Positions 44,974 through 53,724 of a DNA stretch of 64,000 bases are shown piece by piece. Below the pieces are notes generated by a model. The model searched no databases, was not told where the DNA came from, and saw only the letters and a list, made by a program, of their open reading frames with translations. The DNA is from Pseudomonas sp. DTU_2021_1001937_2_SI_NGA_ILE_001 (GTDB taxonomy: Bacteria; Pseudomonadota; Gammaproteobacteria; Pseudomonadales; Pseudomonadaceae). The position numbers and the translations under genes were made by a program. How positions within the stretch are numbered: position 1 is the stretch's first letter; each line of letters begins with the position of its first letter. The stretch is from contig NZ_CP135971.1 of assembly GCF_032463525.1 (NCBI RefSeq), positions 3,968,001-4,032,000 on the forward strand, written 5' to 3'.

Positions 44974-46275
44974 TTATCCATGAGAACGGCACCATTGCGC
45001 CGGGTCGGTCGGGCGACCCTGCTGACGAATGGCGAAATACAGCGCCGAAGTGTCCTGACCGCCACTGTTGCCTACCGTGGAGATCGCTTCACCGGCCTTG
45101 ACGATGTCACCGGCCTGCTTGAGCAGGCTTTGATTGTGGCCGTACAGGCTCAAATAGCCATTACCGTGGTCGAGAATGACCAGAAGTCCGGCGCCGCGCA
45201 ACCAGTCGGCGAACACCACGCGCCCACCGTGCACCGCATGAACCTGGCTGCCCGCAGCGGCGCTGATCATCACACCGTCCCAGCGTGAACGTTCATCGTC
45301 GCCACGGGCTTCACCGAAGCGTGCAAGCAATCGACCATTGATCGGCCACGGAAGTTTACCCCGGGCTTCTGCAAAGGCCCCGCCATACACCGCGCCGTCG
45401 CTGGACACCGCGATACCGGGGGTGCGAGCCGGGCGTTTGGGGGCAGGCTCATCGTCGTCGCGGCTGTTGCGCGCCAGGGCCTCGCGCTTGCGCTTTTCCT
45501 CGGCCTCGCGCTCGGCGGCCAGGGCGCGCTGGCGCGCTTCTTCGGCTTCGCGTGCCTGGCGGGCGAGGGTTTCCTCGATGGTCTTGAGCACGTTGTTCAG
45601 CTCGGCCTGCTCCTGCTGGCGGGCCTGCAGCTTCTGGTCGCCGGACTTGTAGTCCTGGTTGAGCTTGGCCAGGGCCTTCTGCCGCTCTTCGCGGACCTTG
45701 GCGAGCTCTTCGTTACGGGTTTCCAGGTCGCTTTTCTGCACCAGCAACTGGGCCTGTTGCAGGTCGATGTCCTTTTCGACCTTGGCCAGCTGGCGCAGTG
45801 TCTGGTTGAACTGCTCCAGCTGCTGCAAGCGTGCCTTGCTCAGGAAGTCGTAGTAGGTGAGGGTGCGGGCGAATTTTTCCGGGTGCTGCTGGTTGAGCAG
45901 CAGCTTGAGGTATTCCTGGCGGCCACTCTGGTAGGCGGCACGCGCCTGGATGGCGATCAGGCGTTGCTGATCGAGCTTGGCGTTGTTCAGTTGCTGTTTT
46001 TCATGGTCGAGCTTCTGCAGCTCGACTTCGGTCTTTTTTAGTTCGTTCTGCAGGACCTCGACCTGCTTTTCCAACTTGCCCATCTCGGTTTCGGTGGTGC
46101 GCAGGTCTTTCTGGACCCCGCTCTTTTCGGCCTGCAGCTTGCTGAGGGTCTTTTGCAGCTCGGCAATATCCTGGCGTGCGGCTTCAATCTGTTTTTGCGT
46201 CTGGGCGCGCTCATCCTCGGCGAATGCCGGGTTGAGCAGGCAGATCAGAACAAGGGCGGTCAGGACGCGGAGCAT
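44974..46275 (-). CDS. envC: EnvC-like murein hydrolase activator
   Basis: The 433-residue protein has a signal peptide (MLRVLTALVLICLLNPAFAE), a long coiled coil (about 22-260), and a C-terminal LytM/M23 domain. The LytM zinc ligands are replaced (RWDGVMI where H-x-G-x-D is expected, YFAIR where H-x-H would be), as in EnvC, which activates amidases instead of cutting peptidoglycan itself. It belongs to a set with ctpA and yibQ that acts on the cell wall. Confidence 0.9.
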   Translation of the reverse strand: MLRVLTALVLICLLNPAFAEDERAQTQKQIEAARQDIAELQKTLSKLQAEKSGVQKDLRTTETEMGKLEKQVEVLQNELKKTEVELQKLDHEKQQLNNAKLDQQRLIAIQARAAYQSGRQEYLKLLLNQQHPEKFARTLTYYDFLSKARLQQLEQFNQTLRQLAKVEKDIDLQQAQLLVQKSDLETRNEELAKVREERQKALAKLNQDYKSGDQKLQARQQEQAELNNVLKTIEETLARQAREAEEARQRALAAEREAEEKRKREALARNSRDDDEPAPKRPARTPGIAVSSDGAVYGGAFAEARGKLPWPINGRLLARFGEARGDDERSRWDGVMISAAAGSQVHAVHGGRVVFADWLRGAGLLVILDHGNGYLSLYGHNQSLLKQAGDIVKAGEAISTVGNSGGQDTSALYFAIRQQGRPTDPAQWCRSHG

Positions 46276-46484
46276 GTTGATGGGCGATACCGAGCAAGAG
46301 TGAGAAAAGCGACGGGCCTAGTATGCCCGCCATATCCGGTAAAACAAATGTCCGGCTGACCGGTTGATAGCTGCTTTTTGACGCGAACTTGGCGGCGAAA
46401 GGGCCTTGTCACCTGTGGGAACGGGCTGGCTGGCGATAGGGCGGTCGAGCCATTCACCAGCAAGCCTGCTCAAGGGCCTGTCCG

Positions 46485-48017
46485 TCAGTTGGGTACCAGG
46501 ATCGAATGGCCGGTCATTTCTTCCGGCTTGTCCAGGCCCAGCAACAGCAGCAGGGTGGGGGCAACATCGGCCAGTACGCCGCCTTCGCGGACCTTCAGCG
46601 GCTGCTTGCCGTAGTAGATGAACGGCACGGGTTCGGAGGTGTGCGCGGTGTGCGCCTGGCCGGTAGTGTCGTCGGTCATCTGTTCGACGTTGCCATGGTC
46701 GGCGGTGATCAGCGCTTCGCCACCCACCTTGTCCAGGGCACCGGTGATGCGGCCCAGGCAATCGTCGAGGCATTCCACGGCCTTCACGGCGGCAGACATC
46801 ACGCCGCTGTGGCCGACCATGTCGCCGTTGGCGTAGTTGACGATGATCACGTCGTAGCGCTGGTGCTCGATGGCGTCGACGATGCGGTCGGTGACTTCCG
46901 GCGCGCTCATCTCCGGTTGCAGGTCGTAGGTGGCGACCTTCGGCGATGGGATCAGAATGCGTTCTTCACCAGGGAATTCCTCTTCGCGGCCACCGGAGAA
47001 GAAGAAGGTCACGTGGGCGTACTTCTCGGTTTCGGCGATGCGCAGCTGGGTCTTGCCGTGGTCGGCCAGGTACTGGCCCAGGACGTTCTTCAGGCTGCCG
47101 GGAGCGAACGCAGCAGGGGCCGGAATGCTCGCGGCGTACTGGGTGAGCATCACGTACTCGACCTTCGGCTGGCGCGCGCGGGCGAATTCCTTGAAGTCGT
47201 TCTCGACGAACACGCGGCTCAGCTCGCGGGCACGGTCGGCGCGGAAGTTCATGAACACCACGGCGTCGCCGTCTTCGACGGTGACTTTTTCGCCAATGGC
47301 GGTGGCCTTGACGAACTCGTCGCTTTCATCGCGGGCGTAGGCGGCCTGCAGGCCGGCCACAGCGCTTTGCGCGGTGAATTCGGCAGCGCCGTCGACGATC
47401 AGGTTGTAGGCCGCCGAAACACGGTCCCAGCGATTGTCACGGTCCATGGCGAAGTAGCGGCCTATCAGCGTGGCGATACGGCCTTTGCCCAGGCGGGCGA
47501 AAGTCTGGTCGAGCAGTTCGATGGAGCCCTGGGCGCTGCGCGGCGGTGTGTCGCGGCCATCGAGGAAGGCGTGCAGGTAGATTTTCTCGGCACCGCGCTT
47601 GGCAGCCAGTTCGGCCATGGCTACCAGGTGGTCCTGGTGGCTGTGCACGCCACCGTCGGAGAGCAGGCCCATGATATGTACGGCCTTGCCGGCGCCCACG
47701 GCCTTGTCGACGGCGGTGCAGATGGCCGGGTTCTCGAAGAACTCGCCGTCACGGATGGCCTTGGTGACTCGGGTGAAGTCCTGGTAAACCACGCGGCCGG
47801 CGCCGAGGTTCATGTGGCCGACCTCGGAGTTGCCCATCTGCCCGTCAGGCAGGCCGACATCCATGCCCGAGCCGGAAATCAGGCCGTGCGGCTGGGTGGC
47901 ATAGAGGCGCTCCATGACTGGCATCCTGGCGGCCATGATGGCGTTGCCTTCGGGATTCTCGCTGTGGCCGAAGCCGTCGAGAATGATCAGAACCAGAGGT
48001 TTTGGCGCAGCAGTCAT
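46485..48017 (-). CDS. gpmI: 2,3-bisphosphoglycerate-independent phosphoglycerate mutase
   Basis: The 510-residue GpmI interconverts 3- and 2-phosphoglycerate using two manganese ions. Metal ligand Asp14 lies in IILDGFG, the phosphorylated Ser64 in QMGNSEVGH, and other sites in HGNVEQM and [13 protein letters not shown] 48017 gives the normal length; the frame stays open further upstream but without homology. Confidence 0.96.
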   Translation of the reverse strand: MTAAPKPLVLIILDGFGHSENPEGNAIMAARMPVMERLYATQPHGLISGSGMDVGLPDGQMGNSEVGHMNLGAGRVVYQDFTRVTKAIRDGEFFENPAICTAVDKAVGAGKAVHIMGLLSDGGVHSHQDHLVAMAELAAKRGAEKIYLHAFLDGRDTPPRSAQGSIELLDQTFARLGKGRIATLIGRYFAMDRDNRWDRVSAAYNLIVDGAAEFTAQSAVAGLQAAYARDESDEFVKATAIGEKVTVEDGDAVVFMNFRADRARELSRVFVENDFKEFARARQPKVEYVMLTQYAASIPAPAAFAPGSLKNVLGQYLADHGKTQLRIAETEKYAHVTFFFSGGREEEFPGEERILIPSPKVATYDLQPEMSAPEVTDRIVDAIEHQRYDVIIVNYANGDMVGHSGVMSAAVKAVECLDDCLGRITGALDKVGGEALITADHGNVEQMTDDTTGQAHTAHTSEPVPFIYYGKQPLKVREGGVLADVAPTLLLLLGLDKPEEMTGHSILVPN

Positions 48018-48188
48018 AGAAACCCTCGTTTGCCGGCTGCATGGGCGTGGGGGCGAACCCGTTCGCGAGCGGCCTGCTTTGCAAAATGGGAAGTAGGGAA
48101 AAGATCGGCATTTTAAGGACAAGTTCCCCAGGAGTCACGGCCAGGCGGACTTTGCTCGTGCCGTGTCGTCGGGCTGTGCGCTGAAACG

Positions 48189-48217
48189 TCAACAGAGCTT
48201 CGGACGCTGTGTATACT
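48189..48217 (+). promoter_or_regulatory. Candidate promoter for rhodanese-grxC-secB
   Basis: TCAACA (48189-48194) and TATACT (48212-48217) are 17 bp apart, about 35 bp upstream of the first gene. The -10 is in the common GTGTATACTGG context. Confidence 0.5.
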
Positions 48218-48249
48218 GGCCGGCATTTTTAACGCCCTGGAACCTAGAG

Positions 48250-48663
48250 ATGGTTGCTCACCTGCTTGAATTCGTCACCCACCACTACCTGATCGCCGGC
48301 GCTTTCGTGATTCTGCTGGCCCTGCTGATCGCCTACGAGATGAGCAAGGGCGCCAGCAGTGTCAGCACCGGCCAGCTGACCGCGCTGGTCAATAGCGACC
48401 AGGGCGTGGTCATCGATGTGCGTCCTGCCAAGGAGTTTGCCGCCGGCCATATCGTCGGTGCCCTGAACTACCCGCAGGACAAACTGCTGAGCCGTACCGC
48501 CGAGCTGAACAAGCACAAGGACAAGACGCTGATCCTGGTCGATGCCATGGGCCAGCATGCGGGCACCACCGCTCGCGAGCTGATCAAGGCCGGCTTCAAG
48601 GCGGCCAAACTGTCCGGCGGCATTTCCAGCTGGCGCGCCGACAACCTGCCTCTGGTGAAGTGA
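48250..48663 (+). CDS. Membrane-anchored rhodanese-like protein without catalytic Cys
   Basis: The 137-residue protein has an N-terminal membrane helix (YLIAGAFVILLALLIAYEMS) and a rhodanese fold (VVIDVRPAKEFAAGHIVGAL). The active-site loop reads LVDAMGQHAGTTA, with no Cys where active rhodaneses have one, so sulfur transfer is unlikely. It matches E. coli YibN by position (gpmI divergent; grxC and secB downstream). grxC starts two bases after its stop. Confidence 0.87.
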   Translation: MVAHLLEFVTHHYLIAGAFVILLALLIAYEMSKGASSVSTGQLTALVNSDQGVVIDVRPAKEFAAGHIVGALNYPQDKLLSRTAELNKHKDKTLILVDAMGQHAGTTARELIKAGFKAAKLSGGISSWRADNLPLVK

Positions 48664-48664
48664 A

Positions 48665-48919
48665 ATGGCCGACGTCATCGTCTATTCCAGCGACTACTGC
48701 CCCTATTGCATGCGCGCCAAGCAATTGCTGAACAGCAAGAACGTCGCGTTCAAGGAAGTTCGCGTCGATGGCCAGCCCCAGGTGCGCGCCGCCATGGCCG
48801 AGAAAGCCGGGCGCACCTCGGTGCCGCAGATCTGGATCGGCGCGACCCACGTGGGCGGCTGCGATGACCTGTTCGCCCTGGAACGCGCCGGCAAGCTCGA
48901 CTTGCTGCTCCAGGCCTGA
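48665..48919 (+). CDS. grxC: Glutaredoxin 3
   Basis: The 84-residue glutaredoxin has active site CPYC (Cys12, Cys15), the cis-Pro segment TSVPQIWIG and the glycine motif GGCDDLFAL. It reduces disulfides with glutathione. It is followed 41 bp later by secB. Confidence 0.96.
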   Translation: MADVIVYSSDYCPYCMRAKQLLNSKNVAFKEVRVDGQPQVRAAMAEKAGRTSVPQIWIGATHVGGCDDLFALERAGKLDLLLQA

Positions 48920-48960
48920 ACCCATTACCTGCAACTCGTTATTCTCGATAAGGATCCGAC

Positions 48961-49446
48961 ATGACCGAACAAACCAACAACGGCGCCGTCGCTAACGAAG
49001 ACAGCGCGCCACAGTTCTCCCTGCAGCGTCTCTATGTTCGTGACCTGTCGTTCGAAGCCCCGAAAAGCCCGGCGATCTTCCGCCAGGAGTGGACGCCTTC
49101 GGTCAGCCTGGACCTGAACACCCGCCAGAAAGCCCTGGAAAACGATTTCTACGAAGTGGTGCTGACCCTGTCGGTGACCGTCAACAACGGTGACGAAGTC
49201 GCCTTCATCGTCGAAGTGCAGCAGGCCGGTATCTTCATGATCAAGGGGCTGGATGCCGCGTCCATGAGCCATACCCTGGGCGCGTTCTGCCCGAACATCC
49301 TGTTCCCGTACGCACGTGAGGCAATCGACAGCCTGGTGGTGCGTGGCTCGTTCCCGGCGCTGATGCTGTCGCCGGTCAACTTCGATGCCCTGTATGCCCA
49401 AGAGCTGCAGCGCATGCAGGAGTCGGGCGAAGCGCCTTCGGCCTGA
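48961..49446 (+). CDS. secB: Protein-export chaperone SecB
   Basis: The 161-residue tetrameric chaperone keeps precursors unfolded for SecA. Typical segments are [19 protein letters not shown], the hydrophobic [15 protein letters not shown], and [20 protein letters not shown]. The acidic N-terminus and the ending EAPSA are usual for pseudomonads. A strong terminator follows. Confidence 0.97.
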   Translation: MTEQTNNGAVANEDSAPQFSLQRLYVRDLSFEAPKSPAIFRQEWTPSVSLDLNTRQKALENDFYEVVLTLSVTVNNGDEVAFIVEVQQAGIFMIKGLDAASMSHTLGAFCPNILFPYAREAIDSLVVRGSFPALMLSPVNFDALYAQELQRMQESGEAPSA

Positions 49447-49461
49447 TTGGCTCCGCTGATG

Positions 49462-49490
49462 AAAAAAAGCGCCTTGTCGGCGCTTTTTTT
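49462..49490 (+). terminator. Bidirectional terminator after secB
   Basis: AAAAAAAGCGCC and GGCGCTTTTTTT form a stem with loop TTGTC. It ends the rhodanese-grxC-secB operon and can also serve the leftward trmL gene. Confidence 0.93.
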
Positions 49491-49532
49491 ATGCGGCTCG
49501 CCAGCCTGGAGGCGAGCGGTCAGTGGCTAGGC

Positions 49533-49988
49533 TCAGGCGAACCCTTGCTGGCGCCACGCCTCGTAGACCGCCACCGCCACGGTGTTGGACAGGTTGAGGC
49601 TGCGGCAGCCTTCGCGCATCGGCAGACGCAGGCGGCGTTCCGGGGTGAAGGTGTCCAGCACTTCGGCGGGCAAGCCGCGGCTTTCCGGGCCGAACACAAA
49701 GGCGTCGCCGGGCTGGAAGGACACGTCATGGAAGGGCCGCGAACCCTTGGTGGTAAAGGCGAACAGCCGTGGCTGGCCGAGCTTCTCAAGACAACTGGCG
49801 AGGTCGGCATGGGTCTGCAGCGTGGCATACTCGTGGTAATCCAGCCCGGCCCTGCGCAGGCGCTTGTCATCCAGTTCGAAGCCCAAGGGTTCGATCAGGT
49901 GCAGGGTGCAGCCGCTGTTGGCACAGAGCCTTATCACATTGCCGGTATTCGGCGGAATTTCTGGTTGAAAAAGGATCACGTGAAACAT
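49533..49988 (-). CDS. trmL: tRNA (cytidine(34)-2'-O)-methyltransferase TrmL
   Basis: The 151-residue SPOUT methyltransferase has FHVILFQPEIPPNTGNVIRL at the N-terminus, the knot motifs VFGPESRGLP and LPMREGCRSLNLSNTVAVAV. TrmL methylates the wobble nucleotide of tRNA-Leu. The start codon shares the palindrome CATG with the start of the divergent gene, so the two coding regions overlap at their 5' ends. Confidence 0.93.
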   Translation of the reverse strand: MFHVILFQPEIPPNTGNVIRLCANSGCTLHLIEPLGFELDDKRLRRAGLDYHEYATLQTHADLASCLEKLGQPRLFAFTTKGSRPFHDVSFQPGDAFVFGPESRGLPAEVLDTFTPERRLRLPMREGCRSLNLSNTVAVAVYEAWRQQGFA

Positions 49989-50427
49989 GCACGGCTCCGA
50001 ACAAAAGGACGGGGTGCATTCTACCCCTGAAGAGGACCCCAGGCCGAAGTTCTGGCCCCGAGTGCTGGGCTCGATGGCCATCGTCGGCTTTTGCGTGGGC
50101 ATGATGATCGGTCGGGTCACCCAACCGGAGCCTGTCGAACTGCAGCGCATCGAGGAGCTGCCCACGGGGTTGGCGTTGTGGTTCAACGAAGAACCGGCTG
50201 TACAGGGCGATGTGGTCGATGGCGCCATCGTGCTGCATCTCGGCTCGGCGGGTCAGCCGTGGAAAGGGCAACTGAGCATGGACGGCAAGGTCGCGCGGTG
50301 GCGGGTAGAGCGTGCGAAGAAAGGACTGGTGCTGACATTGCTGGCGGCCCGTCCACTGCAGGGCGACTGGCGCACGGCTGAAGTGGACGGGCAGTGGAGG
50401 CTGGAAGTCAGCCTCCGTGAGCAATAA
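49987..50427 (+). CDS. Single-pass membrane protein of unknown function
   Basis: The 146-residue protein has a polar N-terminus (to about residue 25), one membrane helix (VLGSMAIVGFCVGMMIGRV) and a soluble beta-rich domain (GLALWFNEEPAVQGDVVDGA). Its first ATG overlaps the divergent trmL start (CATG). AAGGA lies about eleven bases upstream. Alternative later starts (GTG 50014, ATG 50074) would remove the overlap. It matches the small conserved gene at this position in other Pseudomonas, as I recall; function unknown. Confidence 0.75.
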   Translation: MHGSEQKDGVHSTPEEDPRPKFWPRVLGSMAIVGFCVGMMIGRVTQPEPVELQRIEELPTGLALWFNEEPAVQGDVVDGAIVLHLGSAGQPWKGQLSMDGKVARWRVERAKKGLVLTLLAARPLQGDWRTAEVDGQWRLEVSLREQ

Positions 50428-50480
50428 AAGAGGGGAATCCCCGGCCTGCCTGTACCAAGGCCCCCAAAACGGGTAGGTGC
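50424..50480 (-). ncRNA. Candidate NrsZ-like sRNA (about 57 nt)
   Basis: A minus-strand transcript starting 12 bp after a sigma-54 promoter would begin near 50480 and contain a stem around ACCCGTTTTGGG, then GGCCT...AGGCC, then GGGG-ATT-CCCC before TCTTTTATT near 50424. In P. aeruginosa the NtrC/RpoN-dependent sRNA NrsZ lies in the same place, between ntrC and this hypothetical gene, and its active part is reported as a roughly 60-nt first stem-loop. Identity with NrsZ is inferred from position and promoter, not from alignment. Confidence 0.45.
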
Positions 50481-51321
50481 CAGAGTTATTGCAGAGGGCG
50501 TGCCAGCTTTTCGAAAAAATGCGATTTTTTCTTTTAGGGACGCCGCCAGCCCCTGTATTACGGGGCTCGTGAGCCTGACCCCCGTCCACAGGGCTCCTGA
50601 TGCGCCCTCCGCCTTCGCGTCTTCCCAAGTGTTTATGCACACTTTTTGCGCACCGAGGGGGTGTGGCTCCCCATGCTGAGGCAGGAGGGCCCACGCCCGT
50701 CTTCTTTATGCCCTTCCAGTCGAAATCGGGCCTGACACTCAAAAGGTCCGACCGTTCAGTCGCGCGGCTCATGCAAGGTATGAGGCGAGTAGGAAAAGTC
50801 GTCTAGGAGCGAGAAAAGGCAGGATCGGAAATTTTTTCGATCAGGCGATAAAAGGTGTCACTGTAAGTGGTGGTAATTGTCACAATTGCTGCTAAAGGTC
50901 TTTCAATTTATTGTTTTTTATAGGTTTTCATCTTTTTACGAGGCGCATGGTGCAAGCGTTTCGGCCGCGTTCGAGGGCTTTTAGGGTCGTCTGCTGACCC
51001 CAAACAAAAGGATCTGACGAACGGTCATAAAATATTTTTTAGGCATTAGCTTGTTTGGTGGATACACTCCATGGCGGTCGGTTGGACACGGGTTGTGACA
51101 TATAGCTAAAAGCACTAAGGATAAGGTCATTAGTTCTTTTTTGTGTCACTCAAGTTTCACCCTCGTGCACCGATCACAAGACGCAGACCGATCAAATAAT
51201 CGCGAGATACCGGTCGAGCTTGACCCCTGAGGTCAGCCCTGGTGTTAATCGCGCGGCTGCGGTGGCCGAGCCCGGCTCGTCGCCATGGAATACAAAAATT
51301 AGATTCACGAGGAGCGAGTTA
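50428..51321. other. Long regulatory intergenic region before the OprD-type porin
   Basis: The left part holds the sigma-54 promoter and sRNA candidate, then hairpins at 50513-50531 (GAAAAAAT-GCG-ATTTTTTC) and near 50547-50566 (AGCCCC ... GGGGCT). From about 50810 the sequence becomes AT-rich up to the porin gene. It includes AATTGTCACAATT at 50875-50887, a 13-bp operator-like palindrome. No protein gene is supported. Confidence 0.6.
50490..50505 (-). promoter_or_regulatory. Sigma-54 (RpoN) promoter
   Basis: The minus strand reads TGGCACGCCCTCTGCA. It has GG and GC exactly ten bases apart and matches the -24 box TGGCACG fully and the -12 box TTGCA in four of five bases. It points left into a short intergenic segment with no gene. 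Confidence 0.7.
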
Positions 51322-52683
51322 ATGAAGAAGTCTACCCTGGCCCTGGCCGTAACCATGGGCGTTCTGGCCCAGCAGGCTGGCGCCGCCGGTTTCATCGAAG
51401 ACAGCAAGGCATCCGTAAGTTCTCGTACCCTGTACTTCAACAACGATCTGCGTGAAGGCGTGCGTGCCAGCGACCAGCGTGAGACCGCTACCGGCCTGAA
51501 ATTCGACTACTCGTCGGGCTTCACCCAAGGCACCGTAGGCTTTGGTCTGGACGCCCAGGCTGTAATGGGTCTGCACCTGGGTGGTGGCATCCAGCACCAC
51601 ACCGCTGCCACTTCCAACAGCTTCGTTCCTACCGACACCGACGGTTCGTCCGTGGACGACTGGGGCCGTGTCGGCGCCAACGTCAAGGCTCGTTTCTCCA
51701 AGACCGAGCTGAAAGTCGGTAACGCCCTGGCACCCAACCTGCCAATCCTGGTCTCCAACGACGGTCGTCTGCTGCCACAAGCCTTCGAGGGCGGCATCCT
51801 GACTTCCAAGGACCTGGACGGCGTGACCTTCACCGCCGGTCAGCTGAACAAGAGCATCGGCCGTGCCTCGTCGAACTGGACCGATCTGTCGGTCAACGGC
51901 GCGACCCAGGGCAGCGATCAGTTCCGCTTCGCCGGTGCTGACTGGAAAGTCACCAAAGACCTGACCCTGCAGTACTACTTCGCCAACCTGGAAGACTTCT
52001 ACAAGCAGCACTTCCTGGGCCTGGTACACGTCTACAAGATCGACGACAACCAGTCGTTCAAGACTGACCTGCGCTACTTCGACAGCAGCTCCGATGGCAA
52101 GAACAGCAGCGGCACCGCCGGCTACCTGTTCAACAACAACAGCGGCTATGCCAAGACCCCTGGCGAAGTCGACAACAAGACCTGGTCGGCGATGTTCACC
52201 TACTCGCTGGGTGGCCATGCGCTGATGCTCGGCTACCAGCAGGTCAGCGATGACGGCGGTTTCGTCCAGCTGAACCAAGGCGGCGTGGTTGACGGCCGTG
52301 GCCGCAACGAAGGCAACGGCGGTGCCAGCTTCTACCTGTTCACCGACTCGATGATCAACCAGTTCATCCGTGCCGGCGAAAACACCACCTTCGGTCAGTA
52401 CTCCTATGACTTCGCCAAGGTCGGCATCCCAGGCCTGAAAGCCGGTATCGCCTACCTGCACGGTGACGACATCAAGGGCGCGCGTGGCACTGCCGCCTTC
52501 GGTCGCGAGTACTCCGAGTGGGAACGTGACATGCGTATCGACTACGTGATCCAGAGCGGTCCGCTCAAGGGCCTGGGCGCTACCGTGCGTCACGGTTCGT
52601 ACCGTGGCGACGATGGTCTGAACAACTCGACCAACGCCGACCAGACCCGTCTGATCTTCAACTACACCTACAACTTCATGTAA
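51322..52683 (+). CDS. OprD-family outer-membrane porin
   Basis: The 453-residue protein has a signal peptide (MKKSTLALAVTMGVLAQQAG, cleavage near AGA) and the OprD-family pattern: GFIEDSKASVSSRTLYFNND near the mature start, repeated amphipathic strands with girdles of aromatic residues, FGREYSEWERDMRIDYVIQS, and a C-terminal strand ending TRLIFNYTYNFM with terminal aromatic residues. The ribosome site is GAGGAGCG. The family carries amino acids or small carboxylates; the substrate here is not known. Confidence 0.93.
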   Translation: MKKSTLALAVTMGVLAQQAGAAGFIEDSKASVSSRTLYFNNDLREGVRASDQRETATGLKFDYSSGFTQGTVGFGLDAQAVMGLHLGGGIQHHTAATSNSFVPTDTDGSSVDDWGRVGANVKARFSKTELKVGNALAPNLPILVSNDGRLLPQAFEGGILTSKDLDGVTFTAGQLNKSIGRASSNWTDLSVNGATQGSDQFRFAGADWKVTKDLTLQYYFANLEDFYKQHFLGLVHVYKIDDNQSFKTDLRYFDSSSDGKNSSGTAGYLFNNNSGYAKTPGEVDNKTWSAMFTYSLGGHALMLGYQQVSDDGGFVQLNQGGVVDGRGRNEGNGGASFYLFTDSMINQFIRAGENTTFGQYSYDFAKVGIPGLKAGIAYLHGDDIKGARGTAAFGREYSEWERDMRIDYVIQSGPLKGLGATVRHGSYRGDDGLNNSTNADQTRLIFNYTYNFM

Positions 52684-52703
52684 GTGTGTTGAGCGTCTGA
52701 CCG

Positions 52704-52734
52704 AGAAGCCCCGCCTTGTGCGGGGCTTCTTTTT
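52704..52734 (+). terminator. Rho-independent terminator after the porin
   Basis: AGAAGCCCCGC and GCGGGGCTTCT form a perfect 11-bp stem with loop CTTGT, followed by TTTT. Confidence 0.93.
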
Positions 52735-52865
52735 GCCTGAACCTTTATATTTCAAAATCGAATATATAAATCGATATCTATTCTTTTTAATTTTCAGCAG
52801 GTCCAGGCACAGTAGGCTTAGATACAGACAGCACCTTCCTTCAACGCCAGACAAGGAGCTTTATC

Positions 52866-53507
52866 ATGACACTGCGACTTGGCGATATCGCCCCTGACTT
52901 CGAACAGGACTCCAGTGAAGGCCGTATCCGCTTTCACGAGTGGCTGGGCGACAGTTGGGGGGTGCTGTTCTCTCACCCGGCGGACTTCACGCCGGTATGC
53001 ACCACCGAGCTGGGTTTCACTGCACGCTTGAAGGATGAATTCACCAAGCGCGGGGTCAAGGCCATCGCCTTGTCCGTGGACCCGGTCGACTCACACATCA
53101 AGTGGATCGACGACATCAACACCACCCAGCACACCCAGGTGAATTTCCCGATTCTTGCCGATGCCGATCGCAAGGTCTCGGACCTCTACGACCTGATCCA
53201 TCCCAACGCCAGTGACACCTTCACCGTACGCTCGCTGTTCATCATCGACCCGAACAAGAAGGTGCGGCTGATCATCACCTACCCGGCCAGCACCGGACGC
53301 AACTTCCATGAAATTTTGCGGGTCATCGACTCCCTGCAATTGACCGACAACTACAAGGTGGCCACGCCGGCCAACTGGGTGGAGGGTGATGACGTGGTCA
53401 TCGTGCCCTCGGTCAAGGACGAGGAAGAGATTCGCCAACGTTTTCCCAAGGGCTACCAGGCTGTTACGCCCTACCTGCGCCTCACGCCGCAACCCAATCG
53501 CGAATAG
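52866..53507 (+). CDS. lsfA: 1-Cys peroxiredoxin LsfA
   Basis: The 213-residue Prx6-type peroxiredoxin has peroxidatic Cys45 in FSHPADFTPVCTTELGF and no resolving Cys. The C-terminal dimer domain reads VIDSLQLTDNYKVATPANW. LsfA is induced under sulfate starvation and by peroxide in Pseudomonas. The upstream 120 bp is very AT-rich, as expected for CysB-type control. It is separated from ssuA by a strong terminator and 217 bp. Confidence 0.93.
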   Translation: MTLRLGDIAPDFEQDSSEGRIRFHEWLGDSWGVLFSHPADFTPVCTTELGFTARLKDEFTKRGVKAIALSVDPVDSHIKWIDDINTTQHTQVNFPILADADRKVSDLYDLIHPNASDTFTVRSLFIIDPNKKVRLIITYPASTGRNFHEILRVIDSLQLTDNYKVATPANWVEGDDVVIVPSVKDEEEIRQRFPKGYQAVTPYLRLTPQPNRE

Positions 53508-53530
53508 CACGAACCTGAGTGGGGTTCTTC

Positions 53531-53557
53531 GGGCCGATCTGATCGGCCCTTTTTTTG
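53531..53557 (+). terminator. Rho-independent terminator after lsfA
   Basis: GGGCCGATC-T-GATCGGCCC is a nearly continuous palindrome followed by seven T residues. It ends lsfA transcription before ssuA. Confidence 0.93.
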
Positions 53558-53724
53558 CCTGTTCAAAAGGGTTTCAGTCGCCAGTGCGACCCGTTTTTCG
53601 CGGTTGAAAGCGCCTGTGTGGGTATATCTCTTTTGGGAATAAATAAATGAATAAATATGATTTATGGATATAAAAAATCACTGCTAATGTCGATTGCATT
53701 CAAATACTCATCCAGGAGAGCGCC

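Noticed and set aside
44974..46275. Active M23 peptidase
   Set aside because: The zinc-ligand motifs are replaced, so the protein is called an EnvC-type activator instead.
46378..46484. Another REP pair between envC and gpmI
   Set aside because: GGGAACGGGCTGGCTGGCGA and CACCAGCAAGCCTGC resemble a REP palindrome, but the arms and core are too degenerate to assign to either family.
50636..50653. NtrC-binding site upstream of the sigma-54 promoter
   Set aside because: TGCACACTTTTTGCGCAC has GCAC-like repeats in a fitting position but is a direct rather than an inverted repeat, so it does not meet the NtrC consensus.
50600..50806. 68-codon open frame in the porin upstream region
   Set aside because: No ribosome site and composition typical of a chance frame.
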